Source of the DNA: Ochrobactrum sp. RH2CCR150 | GTDB taxonomy: Bacteria > Pseudomonadota > Alphaproteobacteria > Rhizobiales > Rhizobiaceae | Assembly: GCA_014138095.1 (NCBI GenBank) | Contig: JACGXE010000008.1 | Span: 1 to 64,000, forward strand | Reading direction: 5' to 3' | DNA length: 64,000 nt | Shown here: positions 9,225 to 18,014 of the stretch, in pieces | Layout: each line of letters begins with the position of its first letter | Numbering within the stretch: the first letter of the stretch is position 1 | The notes under the pieces: generated by a model | What the model was told of the DNA's origin: nothing | Database searches by the model: none | What the model saw: the letters and a program-made list of their open reading frames with translations, nothing else | Made by a program: the position numbers and the translations under genes

Positions 9225-9347
9225 TTTGACAAGTATATTGCCTTCCAGACTGCCTGCGTCCTCGTCTTCAAAGGCCACGAACAGCCGAACGGCTATACCG
9301 ATCCGGTCCTGCATCGCCGTCATTTGGAGCTGAAGGCACAAGGATAA
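9225..9347 (+). pseudogene. Displaced copy of the glcB 3' end
   Basis: In-frame codons reading [19 protein letters not shown] to LELKAQG and a TAA stop, aligned without gaps to the last 41 codons of glcB (8617-8739). By hand count, 102 of 123 bases match, with many differences at third positions. It has no start codon or upstream coding sequence. It is probably the original or an alternative 3' end, left behind when the segment before it was inserted or exchanged. Confidence 0.8.
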
Positions 9348-9357
9348 AAAAGCAAGT

Positions 9358-9413
9358 GCTCGCCCTCGCCCTTCGACACGGTGTTTTGCACCGGCTCGGG
9401 ATGAGGGGAGAGG
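9358..9413. repeat. Imperfect palindromic intergenic element
   Basis: A GC-rich imperfect inverted repeat (left arm around CCCTCGCCCTTCGACACGG, right arm around CCGGCTCGGGATGAGGGG) directly after the glcB remnant. It resembles short dispersed palindromes seen in alphaproteobacterial intergenic DNA; copy number cannot be judged from one window. Confidence 0.4.
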
Positions 9414-9503
9414 TCATTGCCAAAGCTTTGGGCTTTGATCATGCAAAGAGGTTGATTGCGGCGGGAGAAATCCCGCCGTTTTCGTATGCGAAATCGCTTG
9501 ACT

Positions 9504-9536
9504 CCATTATAATAGATATTATTTCTAACATAATGG
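9504..9536. promoter_or_regulatory. Nested inverted repeats over the XRE-cupin start
   Basis: CCATTAT (9504-9510) pairs with ATAATGG (9530-9536), and inside it ATAATA-GA-TATTAT (9509-9522) forms a second palindrome. The outer right arm contains the ATG of the regulator gene. Position and symmetry suggest an autoregulatory operator; this is inference. Confidence 0.45.
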
Positions 9537-10114
9537 AAAATGCAATCGAACAACTCGACAATGCCATTGGTGAGAACCTGCGCCGTCTGCGTCTGGCACA
9601 AGGCATGACGCTGGATGCGCTGGGCGATGCTTCCGGTGTGAGTCGGGCCATGATCTCGCGGATCGAGCGTGGAGAGACAAGCCCGACGGCGCAGCTACTG
9701 GCGCGCATTTGCGCCGCCCTTGGCACGTCACTTTCAGCCTTTTTCGGCGATGCGGAAGCGCCGCCCTCGCCCTACCTTCCGCATGATCGCCAGCCCGTGT
9801 GGCGCGATCCGGACACCGGCTATGTGCGCCGGTCTGTTTCTCCACCCGGCACTGGCTCGAATGTCGACATGATCGAGGTCGAGTTTCCGGCGGGCGGCAA
9901 GGTCACTTTCGCACCGCAGACCGCCAATGCTGGCATCACGCAGCATATGTGGCTCTTTGCCGGTGAGATGGAAATGACCGTTGGCGACACGCATTACAGC
10001 CTCAAGCCCGGCGACTGCCTTTATATGCCGATCATGGCTGGCATCACCTTTCACAATCCGGGCACGACCCTTGCACGCTACGCCATCGTGCTCGAGCGCC
10101 GCGGCAGCCTCTGA
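9533..10114 (+). CDS. XRE-cupin transcriptional regulator
   Basis: A 193-residue two-domain regulator. The N-terminal XRE helix-turn-helix spans about residues 10-65 (LRRLRLAQGMTLDALGDASGVSRAMI, in part) and the C-terminal cupin about 115-190 (MWLFAGEMEMTVGDTHYSLKPGD). An upstream ATG at 9356 is not supported; homology begins at ATG 9533. The next two genes, both acetyltransferases, follow closely, so it probably controls them and itself. Such regulators often sense small amines or amino-acid derivatives through the cupin. Confidence 0.85.
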   Translation: MENAIEQLDNAIGENLRRLRLAQGMTLDALGDASGVSRAMISRIERGETSPTAQLLARICAALGTSLSAFFGDAEAPPSPYLPHDRQPVWRDPDTGYVRRSVSPPGTGSNVDMIEVEFPAGGKVTFAPQTANAGITQHMWLFAGEMEMTVGDTHYSLKPGDCLYMPIMAGITFHNPGTTLARYAIVLERRGSL

Positions 10115-10125
10115 AAGACCGACCA

Positions 10126-10635
10126 ATGATTCACGTTCTCAATGCGGAAAAAGCGAAACGAGCCATCCCCGCGCTCGCGGAAATCCTGGCGGACTGCGTC
10201 ATGGGTGGCGCATCGGTCGGGTTCATGGCCCCGTGCGAGCCGGAGGATTTCACGCCTTACTGGACCCGTATCGCCCGCGAAGCCGAGAGCGGCGATACGC
10301 TGCTCATCGCTGCTGAACATGACGGCGAGATCGTCGGCACGGTTCAGCTTGGTCTTGCGCAAATGCCCAATCAGCCGCACCGCGCCGACCTGAAAAAGCT
10401 GCTCGTCCACCGCAAGGCGCGCGGCCTTGGCCTTGCCCGCAAGCTGATGGAGGCGGCGGAAACACAGGCCCGCAGCCGAGGTAAAACACTGATCTGTCTC
10501 GACACAGCAACCGGCAGCCCCGCCGAAGCGATCTATACGCATCTCGACTGGCAGCCTGTCGGCATCATTCCGAATTACGCGCTTTTCCCCGATGGTAGCC
10601 CCTGCGCCACCACGCTCTTCTACAAAGGCATCTGA
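10126..10635 (+). CDS. GNAT-family N-acetyltransferase
   Basis: A 169-residue single-domain GNAT acetyltransferase. The acetyl-CoA-binding motif A is at about residues 85-105 (LLVHRKARGLGLARKLME). The start is 11 nt after the XRE-cupin stop and the stop is 1 nt before the next ATG, so all three form one operon. The substrate is not identifiable. Confidence 0.85.
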   Translation: MIHVLNAEKAKRAIPALAEILADCVMGGASVGFMAPCEPEDFTPYWTRIAREAESGDTLLIAAEHDGEIVGTVQLGLAQMPNQPHRADLKKLLVHRKARGLGLARKLMEAAETQARSRGKTLICLDTATGSPAEAIYTHLDWQPVGIIPNYALFPDGSPCATTLFYKGI

Positions 10636-10636
10636 A

Positions 10637-11131
10637 ATGACCCTCTCCATCCGCCATGCGACGGCAGCCGACCTCCCGACGCTCCTCACCATCTATAATG
10701 ATGCGGTCGAAAACACGCTTGCCATCTGGAACGAAACGCTCGTCGATCTGGAGAACCGGCGTCTGTGGCTGGAAGGCCGCAATCGCGACGGGTTCCCGGT
10801 GCTGGTGGCCGAGCGCGATGGCCAGGTTGTCGGCTATGCCAGCTATGGCCCGTTCCGCCCCTTTGAAGGCTTCCGCCATTCGTCCGAACTGTCGGTCTAT
10901 GTAGCAAGTGATGCGCGCGGCGGCGGCATTGGCCGCGCCTTGCTGGCCGAGCTGGTGGAAGAAGCGCGCCGCCGCAAGGTGCATGTGCTGGTGGCTGGCA
11001 TCGAAGCGGGCAATGCGGCGTCCATCGCGCTGCACACATCGCAGGGCTTTGAGGATTGCGGCACCTTGAAACAAGTCGGACAGAAATTCGGGCGCTGGCT
11101 TGATCTGACCTTCATGCAAAAGATTCTCTGA
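10637..11131 (+). CDS. Phosphinothricin/methionine-sulfoximine-type GNAT acetyltransferase
   Basis: A 164-residue GNAT enzyme resembling the PAT/MddA group, which acetylates phosphinothricin, methionine sulfoximine or methionine sulfone. Typical segments are the start IRHATAADLPTLLTIYNDAV, the motif SVYVASDARGGGIGRALL and the end LGFxDCG-like GFEDCGTLKQVGQKFGRW. ATG 10637 lies immediately after the preceding stop; the longer frame from 10592 is inside that gene. Chromosomal copies often have a natural role in amino-acid analogue detoxification, so herbicide resistance should not be assumed. Confidence 0.85.
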   Translation: MTLSIRHATAADLPTLLTIYNDAVENTLAIWNETLVDLENRRLWLEGRNRDGFPVLVAERDGQVVGYASYGPFRPFEGFRHSSELSVYVASDARGGGIGRALLAELVEEARRRKVHVLVAGIEAGNAASIALHTSQGFEDCGTLKQVGQKFGRWLDLTFMQKIL

Positions 11132-11155
11132 TCTATTCAATATAGAACAATAGAA

Positions 11156-11190
11156 AACGCAGCGGGTTATTGCCCTGCTGCGTTCTTTTT
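11156..11190 (+). terminator. Rho-independent terminator
   Basis: AACGCAGC and GCTGCGTT form the stem (with inner GGG/CCC pairing), followed by CTTTTT. It ends the XRE-cupin/acetyltransferase operon. Confidence 0.85.
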
Positions 11191-11346
11191 GTTTATACAA
11201 GCGCATTCGCAAGGACCCGGTGAAAGCCCGGGTGGCTCTTCTGGCCGCCTATCCGCCAGACAACGCAACAACATCCCCCATTTTTACAATCGGCCATGTT
11301 GAATCGGACGGCTTTCAACGCCCGTCCCCTATTTGCGGAAAATTCA

Positions 11347-12831
11347 ATGACACGTCTTGCTGCCTACCGCCGCGAGTGGTTCTCCAATATTCGCGGCGAT
11401 ATACTCTCCGGTATCGTCGTAGCACTTGCCCTTATTCCGGAAGCCATCGGCTTTTCGGTCATAGCCGGGGTCGACCCAAAAATCGGCCTCTTTGCCTCCT
11501 TCGCCATTGCCTGTGTCTCCGCCTTTACCGGCGGTCGCCCCGGCATGATTTCAGCCGCCACGGCTGCAACTGCCGTGGTGATGGTCTCGCTCGTCAAGGA
11601 ACACGGGCTGCAATATCTCTTTGCCGCAACGATCCTGATGGGATTCCTGCAAATCCTTGCAGGTTTCCTGAAACTCGGCCGCCTGATGCGCTTCGTATCA
11701 CGCTCGGTCATCACCGGCTTCGTCAATGCCTTGGCGATCCTCATTTTCATGGCGCAGTTGCCGGAACTGATCCATGTGCCGGTCCAGACCTATTGGATGA
11801 TCGCGGGCGGCCTAGCCATCATCTATCTGTTCCCGCGCCTGACCAGGGCGATCCCCTCGCCGCTGGTCGCCATTGCAGTTCTCACCGCACTGGCCTGGTG
11901 GAGCGGGATGGATCTTCGCACCGTGGGCGATCTTGGTGAATTGCCATCGGCATTGCCGGTCTTTGCCCTGCCGCAGGTGCCGCTGACGCTCGAAACCTTG
12001 CAGATTATTCTGCCCTATTCGATCACGCTCGCGGCGGTCGGACTGCTCGAATCGCTGATGACGGCCCAGATCGTCGACGACATGACGGACACGACCAGCA
12101 ACAAAAGCCAGGAATGTATCGGTCAGGGCACGAGTAATATTGCCTCGGCGCTAATCGGCGGCATGGGCGGCTGCGCGATGATCGGTCAATCGGTGATCAA
12201 TGTTTCGTCCGGTGGACGCGGCAGGCTTTCGACCTTTGTGGCGGGCGCCTTCCTGCTGTTTTTGATTCTGGTTCTCGACGATCTCGTGCGCATCATTCCG
12301 ATGGCGGCACTGGTGGCCGTGATGATCATGGTATCCATCGGCACATTCTCGTGGCGGTCGATCCTCGATCTGCGCCGCAACCCGCCTTCCTCGTCCTTCG
12401 TCATGCTGGCAACGGTCGTCACCGTCGTTTCAACGCATGATCTGGCCAAAGGCGTGCTTGTCGGCGTTCTGCTTTCCGGCGTGTTCTTCGCGGGCAAGGT
12501 CGCCAAGATGTTCCGCGTCTCCGAGACCGAAAGCAGCGACGGCAGCGAACGCATCTATACTGTTCAGGGCCAGATTTTCTTCGCTTCGGCGCAGAATTTC
12601 ATCGCCGCGTTTGATTTCTCCAAGCCTGCACAAAAGGTCACCATCGATGTCAGCCATGCGCATCTGTGGGACATCACTTCGGTTGGCGCGCTGGACAAGG
12701 TTGTCCTGAAATATCGCGCCAGCGGCACCGATGTGTCGGTGATCGGCTTTAATGATGCCAGCGCTGATATGGTGGATCGCTTCGCCGTGCATGACAAGGA
12801 ACTGGGTGCCGCCAAGCTGGCGGCGCACTAA
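11347..12831 (+). CDS. SulP-family anion transporter with STAS domain
   Basis: A 494-residue SulP/SLC26-type permease. About ten to twelve hydrophobic helices (residues 20-395) begin with the family pattern [20 protein letters not shown], followed by a cytoplasmic STAS domain (about 415-490). SulP members carry sulfate, bicarbonate or dicarboxylates; the substrate cannot be read here. ATG 11347 is preferred over 11296 because GCGGAAAA precedes it. The 215-bp upstream gap holds a 6-bp hairpin, ACCCGG/CCGGGT (11215-11233). Confidence 0.87.
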   Translation: MTRLAAYRREWFSNIRGDILSGIVVALALIPEAIGFSVIAGVDPKIGLFASFAIACVSAFTGGRPGMISAATAATAVVMVSLVKEHGLQYLFAATILMGFLQILAGFLKLGRLMRFVSRSVITGFVNALAILIFMAQLPELIHVPVQTYWMIAGGLAIIYLFPRLTRAIPSPLVAIAVLTALAWWSGMDLRTVGDLGELPSALPVFALPQVPLTLETLQIILPYSITLAAVGLLESLMTAQIVDDMTDTTSNKSQECIGQGTSNIASALIGGMGGCAMIGQSVINVSSGGRGRLSTFVAGAFLLFLILVLDDLVRIIPMAALVAVMIMVSIGTFSWRSILDLRRNPPSSSFVMLATVVTVVSTHDLAKGVLVGVLLSGVFFAGKVAKMFRVSETESSDGSERIYTVQGQIFFASAQNFIAAFDFSKPAQKVTIDVSHAHLWDITSVGALDKVVLKYRASGTDVSVIGFNDASADMVDRFAVHDKELGAAKLAAH

Positions 12832-12841
12832 CGCATAAAAG

Positions 12842-12866
12842 AAAGGGCCGCTTATGCGGCCCTTTT
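12842..12866. terminator. Bidirectional terminator
   Basis: GGGCCGC-TTAT-GCGGCCC stem-loop with AAA on one side and TTTT on the other, between two convergent genes (SulP and MFS). Confidence 0.85.
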
Positions 12867-12867
12867 G

Positions 12868-14223
12868 TCAGCTCCTGTGTGGAACAGCGTCCCCAACCGG
12901 CAAATCATCAAGGCCGATGGCCCCTTCCACCTGATCACTGCGTGCCATGAGATAGAGGCCGAGACCGCTGGTCAGCACTGCGATGAACACCAGATACCAG
13001 GCATGCGCCATCGGGTTGACCGCCAGAAACGATGTGACAACCACCGGCGTCAGGCCGCCGAATACCGCATAGGAAATATTATAGGAGAACGACAGGCCCG
13101 AGAACCGAACCGGGGCCGGGAACGCGCGAACCATGACATAGGGCACCGCGCCAACCATGCCGACGGAAAGTCCCATGACCGCATAAAGCGCAAACAGAAC
13201 CGGCAGAGACGTACCAGCAAAGCTGTAGAAAACGAAGGTGGCGACGCCGAAGAATACACCGGCCACCGCGAAGAAGCGTCCGCTGCCGATACGATCGACA
13301 ATCGATCCGGCGGTCACCGTACCGAACATCAGAAAAAGCGTGCCGAAGCTGGTCGCGGCAAGCGACTGCAAAGGGCTGTAGCCATAGAGCTTCTGTAGGA
13401 AGGTTGCCGTCATCAGCGTGGTCACGACGATACCGGCTGACAGAATCCAGGTCAGAAGCACGGAAATGATGACGCCATGCATATGCTCGCGCAGAACGGT
13501 CTTCAGCGGCAGCTTGTCTTTCAGCAAATGGCTGTTCTTCATTTCGGTAAAGATCGGCGTTTCAGCCAACCAGCGCCGCAGATAAACCGCGAGCAGGCCA
13601 AAAATACCGCCGATGAAGAACGGAATGCGCCATGCATAGGCGGATAGTTCCTCAGGCGTGAAAATCCAGTTGATGGCCGTCGCGATCAGCGAACCGATCA
13701 TGATGCCGAGTGTCAGGCCGGAACAGAGGAAGCCGCAGGCCATGCCGACCCGATTGGCAGGCACATGTTCCGCCACGAAGGTCCAGGCGCCGGGAACTTC
13801 GCCGCCAATGGCCGCACCCTGCAACATGCGGAAGACGATCAGCAGGATTGGCGCGCCGACACCCAGCGTCGCATAAGTCGGCAGGCAGGCCATGGCCAAT
13901 GTCGAGATCGACATCAGAAACACCGAAAAGGCGAAAACCCGCTTGCGACCGAACTTGTCACCGAAATGCGCCAGCACGATGCCGCCGACCGGGCGCACCA
14001 GATAACCGGCTGCGAAAATGCCGAAAGTCTGGATCATGATCAGCCAGTCCGGCATGTCCGGCGGAAAGAACAAATGCCCGATCACACTGGCAAAGAACAC
14101 GAAGATGATGAAATCATAAAACTCCAGCGCGCCGCCAAGAGCCGAAAGGCCGAGGGTGCGGAAATCCTGTCCGGTGAGCGGACGGGGGCTATTGCCTTGC
14201 GCGTGTGTGTTCATCGATGCCAT
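12868..14223 (-). CDS. MFS transporter, metabolite:H+ symporter type
   Basis: A 451-residue 12-helix major-facilitator protein of the metabolite:H+ symporter (ProP/ShiA-like) subfamily. It has ALEFYDFIIFVFFA in helix 1, the loop GGIVLAHFGDKFGRKRVF (the MHS version of the RxGRR motif) and RMLQGAAIGGEVPGAWTF in helix 4. Likely substrates are small organic acids or osmolytes. ATG 14214 is an alternative start. Read on the minus strand, convergent with the SulP gene. Confidence 0.87.
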   Translation of the reverse strand: MASMNTHAQGNSPRPLTGQDFRTLGLSALGGALEFYDFIIFVFFASVIGHLFFPPDMPDWLIMIQTFGIFAAGYLVRPVGGIVLAHFGDKFGRKRVFAFSVFLMSISTLAMACLPTYATLGVGAPILLIVFRMLQGAAIGGEVPGAWTFVAEHVPANRVGMACGFLCSGLTLGIMIGSLIATAINWIFTPEELSAYAWRIPFFIGGIFGLLAVYLRRWLAETPIFTEMKNSHLLKDKLPLKTVLREHMHGVIISVLLTWILSAGIVVTTLMTATFLQKLYGYSPLQSLAATSFGTLFLMFGTVTAGSIVDRIGSGRFFAVAGVFFGVATFVFYSFAGTSLPVLFALYAVMGLSVGMVGAVPYVMVRAFPAPVRFSGLSFSYNISYAVFGGLTPVVVTSFLAVNPMAHAWYLVFIAVLTSGLGLYLMARSDQVEGAIGLDDLPVGDAVPHRS

Positions 14224-14352
14224 CGATCCTGTTCTTTTCCGGCTTTTTCATCATGTCATTGCTTTGCGAAACCCCGTTTTGCCGGGGCCGAAATGTAATG
14301 CGCCAAACAGGCCCGCATCGCAAGGCTTGACTTTTAGCTGACTCATTATAAC

Positions 14353-14369
14353 TTTAGAATAATTCTAAA
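14353..14369. promoter_or_regulatory. Iron control element (Irr box)
   Basis: TTTAGAATAATTCTAAA is a perfect 17-nt palindrome around a central A. It matches the ICE consensus bound by Irr in Rhizobiales (TTTAGAA-n-TTCTAAA type). It ends only 3 nt before the mbfA ATG. Irr is known to repress mbfA under iron limitation in related bacteria, so this is a well-supported operator. Confidence 0.85.
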
Positions 14370-14372
14370 CTA

Positions 14373-15368
14373 ATGGATTTGATTATGCTGAGTCGATTTT
14401 TCCGCAACGGTCGCCGCCCGTTCGATTCGCTTTCCGAACAGGAAATACTGGCGCTTGCCATCTCGTCTGAAGAGGACGATGCGCGCATCTATCTTGCTTA
14501 CGCCGATGGGCTTCGTGAAGAATTCCCGCAATCGGCCAAGATTTTCGAGCAGATGGCGGAAGAAGAACACGGGCACCGCGATGCGCTGATCGAGCGGCAC
14601 CGGGCGCGTTTTGGCGACCATATTCCGCTCATTCGCCGCGAACATGTCAGCGGCTATTACGACCGCAAACCTGATTGGCTGGTGCGACCACTGGGCATCG
14701 ACAAGGTGCGCGACGCGGCGTCTGAAATGGAAGATCAGGCCTATCGCTTCTATGTCGAGGCGGCAAAGCACGTCACCGATGCGGGCACGCGCAAGCTTCT
14801 GGGCGATCTGGCGCTTCAGGAAAAGCAGCACGAAGTCAAAGCCGAATCGCTGGAACATGAACTGACACCCGAAACCGTGCAGGACGAGGAACGCGCGCTT
14901 GAGCGCAAGCAGTTCATCCTCACCTATGTCCAGCCCGGACTTGCGGGCCTGATGGACGGTTCTGTCTCCACCCTTGCGCCAATCTTCGCTGCCGCCTTCG
15001 CTACGCAGGACACCTGGCAGACGTTTCTCGTCGGCCTGTCAGCCTCGGTCGGCGCAGGTATTTCGATGGGTTTCACGGAAGCCATTCATGATGACGGCAA
15101 GCTGTCAGGTCGCGGATCGCCGATCAAGCGCGGCCTGTCCTGCGGTATCATGACGGCGCTCGGCGGCCTTGGCCACGCCTTGCCCTATCTGATCACGGAT
15201 TTCTGGACGGCTACGTCTCTGGCGGTCGTTATCGTGTTCTTTGAACTCTGGGCCATCGCCTTCATCCAGAACCGTTTCATGGAAACACCATTCTTCCGCT
15301 CGGTCCTGCAAGTGGTGTTGGGCGGCGCGCTCGTTCTCGCCGCAGGTATTCTGATCGGCAACGCCTAG
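14373..15368 (+). CDS. mbfA: Membrane-bound ferritin A, iron exporter
   Basis: A 331-residue fusion of an N-terminal ferritin-like di-iron domain (about residues 15-165, with EEEHGHRD and the later EKQHEVKAESLEHE) and a C-terminal VIT1/CCC1-type membrane domain (about 180-330, starting VQPGLAGLMDGSVSTLAPIF). MbfA homologues export ferrous iron and protect from iron and peroxide. No Shine-Dalgarno precedes ATG 14373, because the Irr palindrome ends 3 nt upstream; a leaderless mRNA or use of ATG 14385 is possible. The 3' end overlaps the convergent amidotransferase gene by 4 bp. Confidence 0.92.
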   Translation: MDLIMLSRFFRNGRRPFDSLSEQEILALAISSEEDDARIYLAYADGLREEFPQSAKIFEQMAEEEHGHRDALIERHRARFGDHIPLIRREHVSGYYDRKPDWLVRPLGIDKVRDAASEMEDQAYRFYVEAAKHVTDAGTRKLLGDLALQEKQHEVKAESLEHELTPETVQDEERALERKQFILTYVQPGLAGLMDGSVSTLAPIFAAAFATQDTWQTFLVGLSASVGAGISMGFTEAIHDDGKLSGRGSPIKRGLSCGIMTALGGLGHALPYLITDFWTATSLAVVIVFFELWAIAFIQNRFMETPFFRSVLQVVLGGALVLAAGILIGNA

Positions 15369-16174
15369 GCTGTTGCAACACCCTGAGGAGGCGACATCGC
15401 CCCCTCAAAACCGTCGATGGCGATGCGGCCCTGCCGGGAGACGGTGACAAAACTGTTTGCCGGTACGGCCATCCAGTTGCCGGCTTCGCCATCCAGCGGC
15501 TCCGACACGACACAAATGCCAGATGAAGCGCCAAGCGTCGCCGTGTAAAGCGTCGGCGCAAAGGCGTCGGTGGCATAGCGGATCGCATAGAGCTGATTGC
15601 CGTCTGAGAAAGCCGCAGTCAGCCGCAGAAATGGCGGTACATCGGCCTTACCCGCCTCGTCCACAATGGTGGAGACCATACGCTTCATGGCCTGAACCGG
15701 ATCGCTGTCGAGGCCGAATTCCAGCATCAGCAGAAAGATCAGTTCGGAATCGGTTGCGCCGTGCTTCTGCGCATAAACATGATCGCTCAGATGCGCTTCC
15801 AGCCTGCGACGCAGCCGGTCGAAATTGCCGATCTGCCCGTTATGCATGAAGCTCCAGCGCCCGGAAACGAACGGGTGGCAGTTGGAGCGGCTGGTCAGCC
15901 CGCCTGTCGAGGCGCGCACATGCGCAAGAAAAAGGCGCGATCTTATCTGTCGCGCCAGGCTACCCAGATTCTGATCGGACCATGCGGGCAAAATATCCCG
16001 ATAGAGGCCCGGCTCGGTGCGATGCCCGTACCAGGCGACGCCGAAACCGTCGCCATTGGTGCGTGTTTTGGCTTCATGTGCGTCGTGGCTCTGCGCCACG
16101 AGCGAATGACAGGGAGACGAAATAATGTCTTCCAGATAGGTCTCAGGTCCAAGATAGGCGGCCCAACGGCACAT
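15365..16174 (-). CDS. Class II glutamine amidotransferase (YafJ/EgtC-like)
   Basis: A 269-residue protein starting MCRWAAYLG, so Cys2 becomes the N-terminal nucleophile of the Ntn-type glutaminase. Further landmarks are the NGDGFGVAWYG loop, RASTGG and the NCHPF ... FMHNGQIGN block. It has no synthase domain, as in YafJ and the gamma-glutamyl hydrolase EgtC. No ergothioneine genes are nearby, so the substrate is open. Confidence 0.85.
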   Translation of the reverse strand: MCRWAAYLGPETYLEDIISSPCHSLVAQSHDAHEAKTRTNGDGFGVAWYGHRTEPGLYRDILPAWSDQNLGSLARQIRSRLFLAHVRASTGGLTSRSNCHPFVSGRWSFMHNGQIGNFDRLRRRLEAHLSDHVYAQKHGATDSELIFLLMLEFGLDSDPVQAMKRMVSTIVDEAGKADVPPFLRLTAAFSDGNQLYAIRYATDAFAPTLYTATLGASSGICVVSEPLDGEAGNWMAVPANSFVTVSRQGRIAIDGFEGAMSPPQGVATA

Positions 16175-16221
16175 GTGCGATCCGATATAAACGTGTCGCC
16201 CGAAAGCGGAAACCGCGTGAC

Positions 16222-16437
16222 TCAGCGACCTCTGTTATGCGTCCGCTCATAGAGCTGACGGACGATGGTGCTTGCAGTCTTTTCGAACAAAAATGGCAAA
16301 AATGCATGGATCAAAGCAGCAAAGGCTGCTCCGAACAGCTTGAATGAGAAACGTCCGGCAAAGGCCATATGCTCGAAATAGGTCTCATCGACAGATGCGG
16401 GATGGTCGGTGAAAATGCGGGTAATACGCGTGGTCAT
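16222..16437 (-). CDS. Small conserved membrane-associated protein
   Basis: A 71-residue protein with one hydrophobic stretch (about residues 30-50, FKLFGAAFAALIHAFLPFLF). It resembles the DUF6356-type proteins of Rhizobiales, which share the motif 'HP.SV.ETYFEH'. Function is unknown. It lies 47 bp before the amidotransferase on the same strand and may be cotranscribed with it. GGAGC lies before the ATG. Confidence 0.7.
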   Translation of the reverse strand: MTTRITRIFTDHPASVDETYFEHMAFAGRFSFKLFGAAFAALIHAFLPFLFEKTASTIVRQLYERTHNRGR

Positions 16438-16584
16438 TGCAAATGCTCCCGTTTGATTGAGAAATTCTTTCTCTTTTGCCCTGCGCTGAAGCGCCCTTCT
16501 GGAAAATCATTTTAGCAAGAAAGCAGAAGATGAAATCTCAAATTATCCTTGAAATTAGTATAGAATTGGGACAATCATCCCACC

Positions 16585-17055
16585 ATGATAGCTTCACTTG
16601 ACGAAATTGATCGCAAAATATTGGGAGAACTGCAGATTGACGGCACGCTGTCTGTTGATTCTCTGTCGGAACGCGTGAACCTTTCGCGCAATGCCTGCTG
16701 GCGGCGGGTGAGGCGCATGGAGGAAGAGGGCATCATCAAGGCGCGTGTCGCGCTGGTGGATGCCGAGATGGTGGGCTGCGGCCTGTCCGTGTTCATTCTG
16801 GTGCGCACATCCAGCCATGATCCGCAATGGCTGTCGAAATTCCGCAATGCGACCGCGCGATTTCCGGAAATCGTCGGCGTCTATCGCATGACCGGCGATC
16901 TGGATTATGTGCTGAAAGCGCGTGTCGCCGATGTGAAGGCCTATGACCGGCTTTACCAGCAGCTGATCGCCAGCGTTCCGCTGTCGGATGTTTCTGCTTC
17001 CTTCGTGATGGAGGAGATCAAGGAAACCACCTCCGTTCCACTCGACATGCGCTAA
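16585..17055 (+). CDS. Lrp/AsnC-family regulator
   Basis: A 156-residue feast/famine regulator. It has an N-terminal helix-turn-helix (about residues 5-50, SLSERVNLSRNACWRRVRRM) and a C-terminal RAM ligand-binding domain (about 65-140). The RNACWRRVRR stretch is typical of the subgroup that controls amino-acid enzymes. It lies 82 bp before the SDR gene on the same strand. Confidence 0.87.
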   Translation: MIASLDEIDRKILGELQIDGTLSVDSLSERVNLSRNACWRRVRRMEEEGIIKARVALVDAEMVGCGLSVFILVRTSSHDPQWLSKFRNATARFPEIVGVYRMTGDLDYVLKARVADVKAYDRLYQQLIASVPLSDVSASFVMEEIKETTSVPLDMR

Positions 17056-17137
17056 AACCTTTGCTTCTCCCGACGGCATGCCTACATGCCCCAACGAGCG
17101 CATTCTCGTTGATGGCGCATTGGCGAAAGGAAATCTC

Positions 17138-17878
17138 GTGAAAAGATTTGATGGAAAGCGGGTGCTCATCACGGGCGGAACGAGCGGCATGGGGCTGGCT
17201 GGCGCCCGCCGTATCATTGCTGAAGGCGGCACGACCGTCATCACGGGACTGAATGACGAACGCCTTGCATCGGTCGCGCAGGAACTGGGCGACAAGGCGC
17301 AGATGTTGAAAAATGACGCTGCCGATCCGGCCTCGGCAGAGGCACTGGCTACGGCCATCCGCTCGAAGGGCGGATTGGACGGCCTGTGGCTGAATGCAGC
17401 CTTCGCAACAATCGGCGCACCGGAACAGATCACAGCAGCAGCCTTCGATGACATGATGGCCGCCAATGTGCGGGGGCCGGTCCTTCAGCTTGCCAGCCTG
17501 TCCGATCTTCTCAATCCCGGTTGCTCGGTGGTTCTAACCTCCTCCAGTTCCACATATGAAGGCGCTGCGGCGACGAGCCTCTATGCGGCCACCAAGGGCG
17601 CTATTATCGCCATGGCGCGATCCTGGGCTTCAGCGCTGGCCCCGCGCGGCATTCGGGTCAATGTTCTGGTGCCCGGTCCAATCGAAACCAATTTTCGGCA
17701 TTTTTTGCCCGAGGAAGCCCGCACCGGTTTCGAGCGTTTCGTGTTGGATCAGGTGCCGCTCGGTCGCGCTGGCACCGCCGACGAGGCAGCCGCAGTGGCG
17801 CTGTTTCTGCTGTCCGACGATGCATCCTATGTGACGGGCAGCCAATATGCTGTGGATGGCGGCCTCATCATGCACTGA
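17138..17878 (+). CDS. SDR-family oxidoreductase (GTG start)
   Basis: A 246-residue classical short-chain dehydrogenase. It has the glycine-rich TGGTSGMG cofactor motif (about residues 11-18), NAA at about 87, the catalytic Ser in TSSSS and the YAATK motif (Tyr and Lys, about 149-153). GTG 17138 is preferred because GAAAGGA lies 6 nt upstream; an earlier ATG at 17078 has no such signal. The substrate is unknown. Confidence 0.85.
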   Translation: MKRFDGKRVLITGGTSGMGLAGARRIIAEGGTTVITGLNDERLASVAQELGDKAQMLKNDAADPASAEALATAIRSKGGLDGLWLNAAFATIGAPEQITAAAFDDMMAANVRGPVLQLASLSDLLNPGCSVVLTSSSSTYEGAAATSLYAATKGAIIAMARSWASALAPRGIRVNVLVPGPIETNFRHFLPEEARTGFERFVLDQVPLGRAGTADEAAAVALFLLSDDASYVTGSQYAVDGGLIMH

Positions 17879-18014
17879 CGGGGAGCACTCCATCCGCTAA
17901 AAACATGATCCTGTGCCGTACTATCATTGCAAAACGCCAAATAGGCGGTACACCTTTGATCTGTTTTCACGTATGAGCGTCGCCAATTTGAATCCCCGCA
18001 GGAAAGGCTCCCTC

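Noticed and set aside
11132-11346. Possible riboswitch before the SulP transporter
   Set aside because: Only a short ACCCGG/CCGGGT hairpin is visible after the preceding terminator; no conserved aptamer pattern could be recognised by eye, so no riboswitch is claimed.
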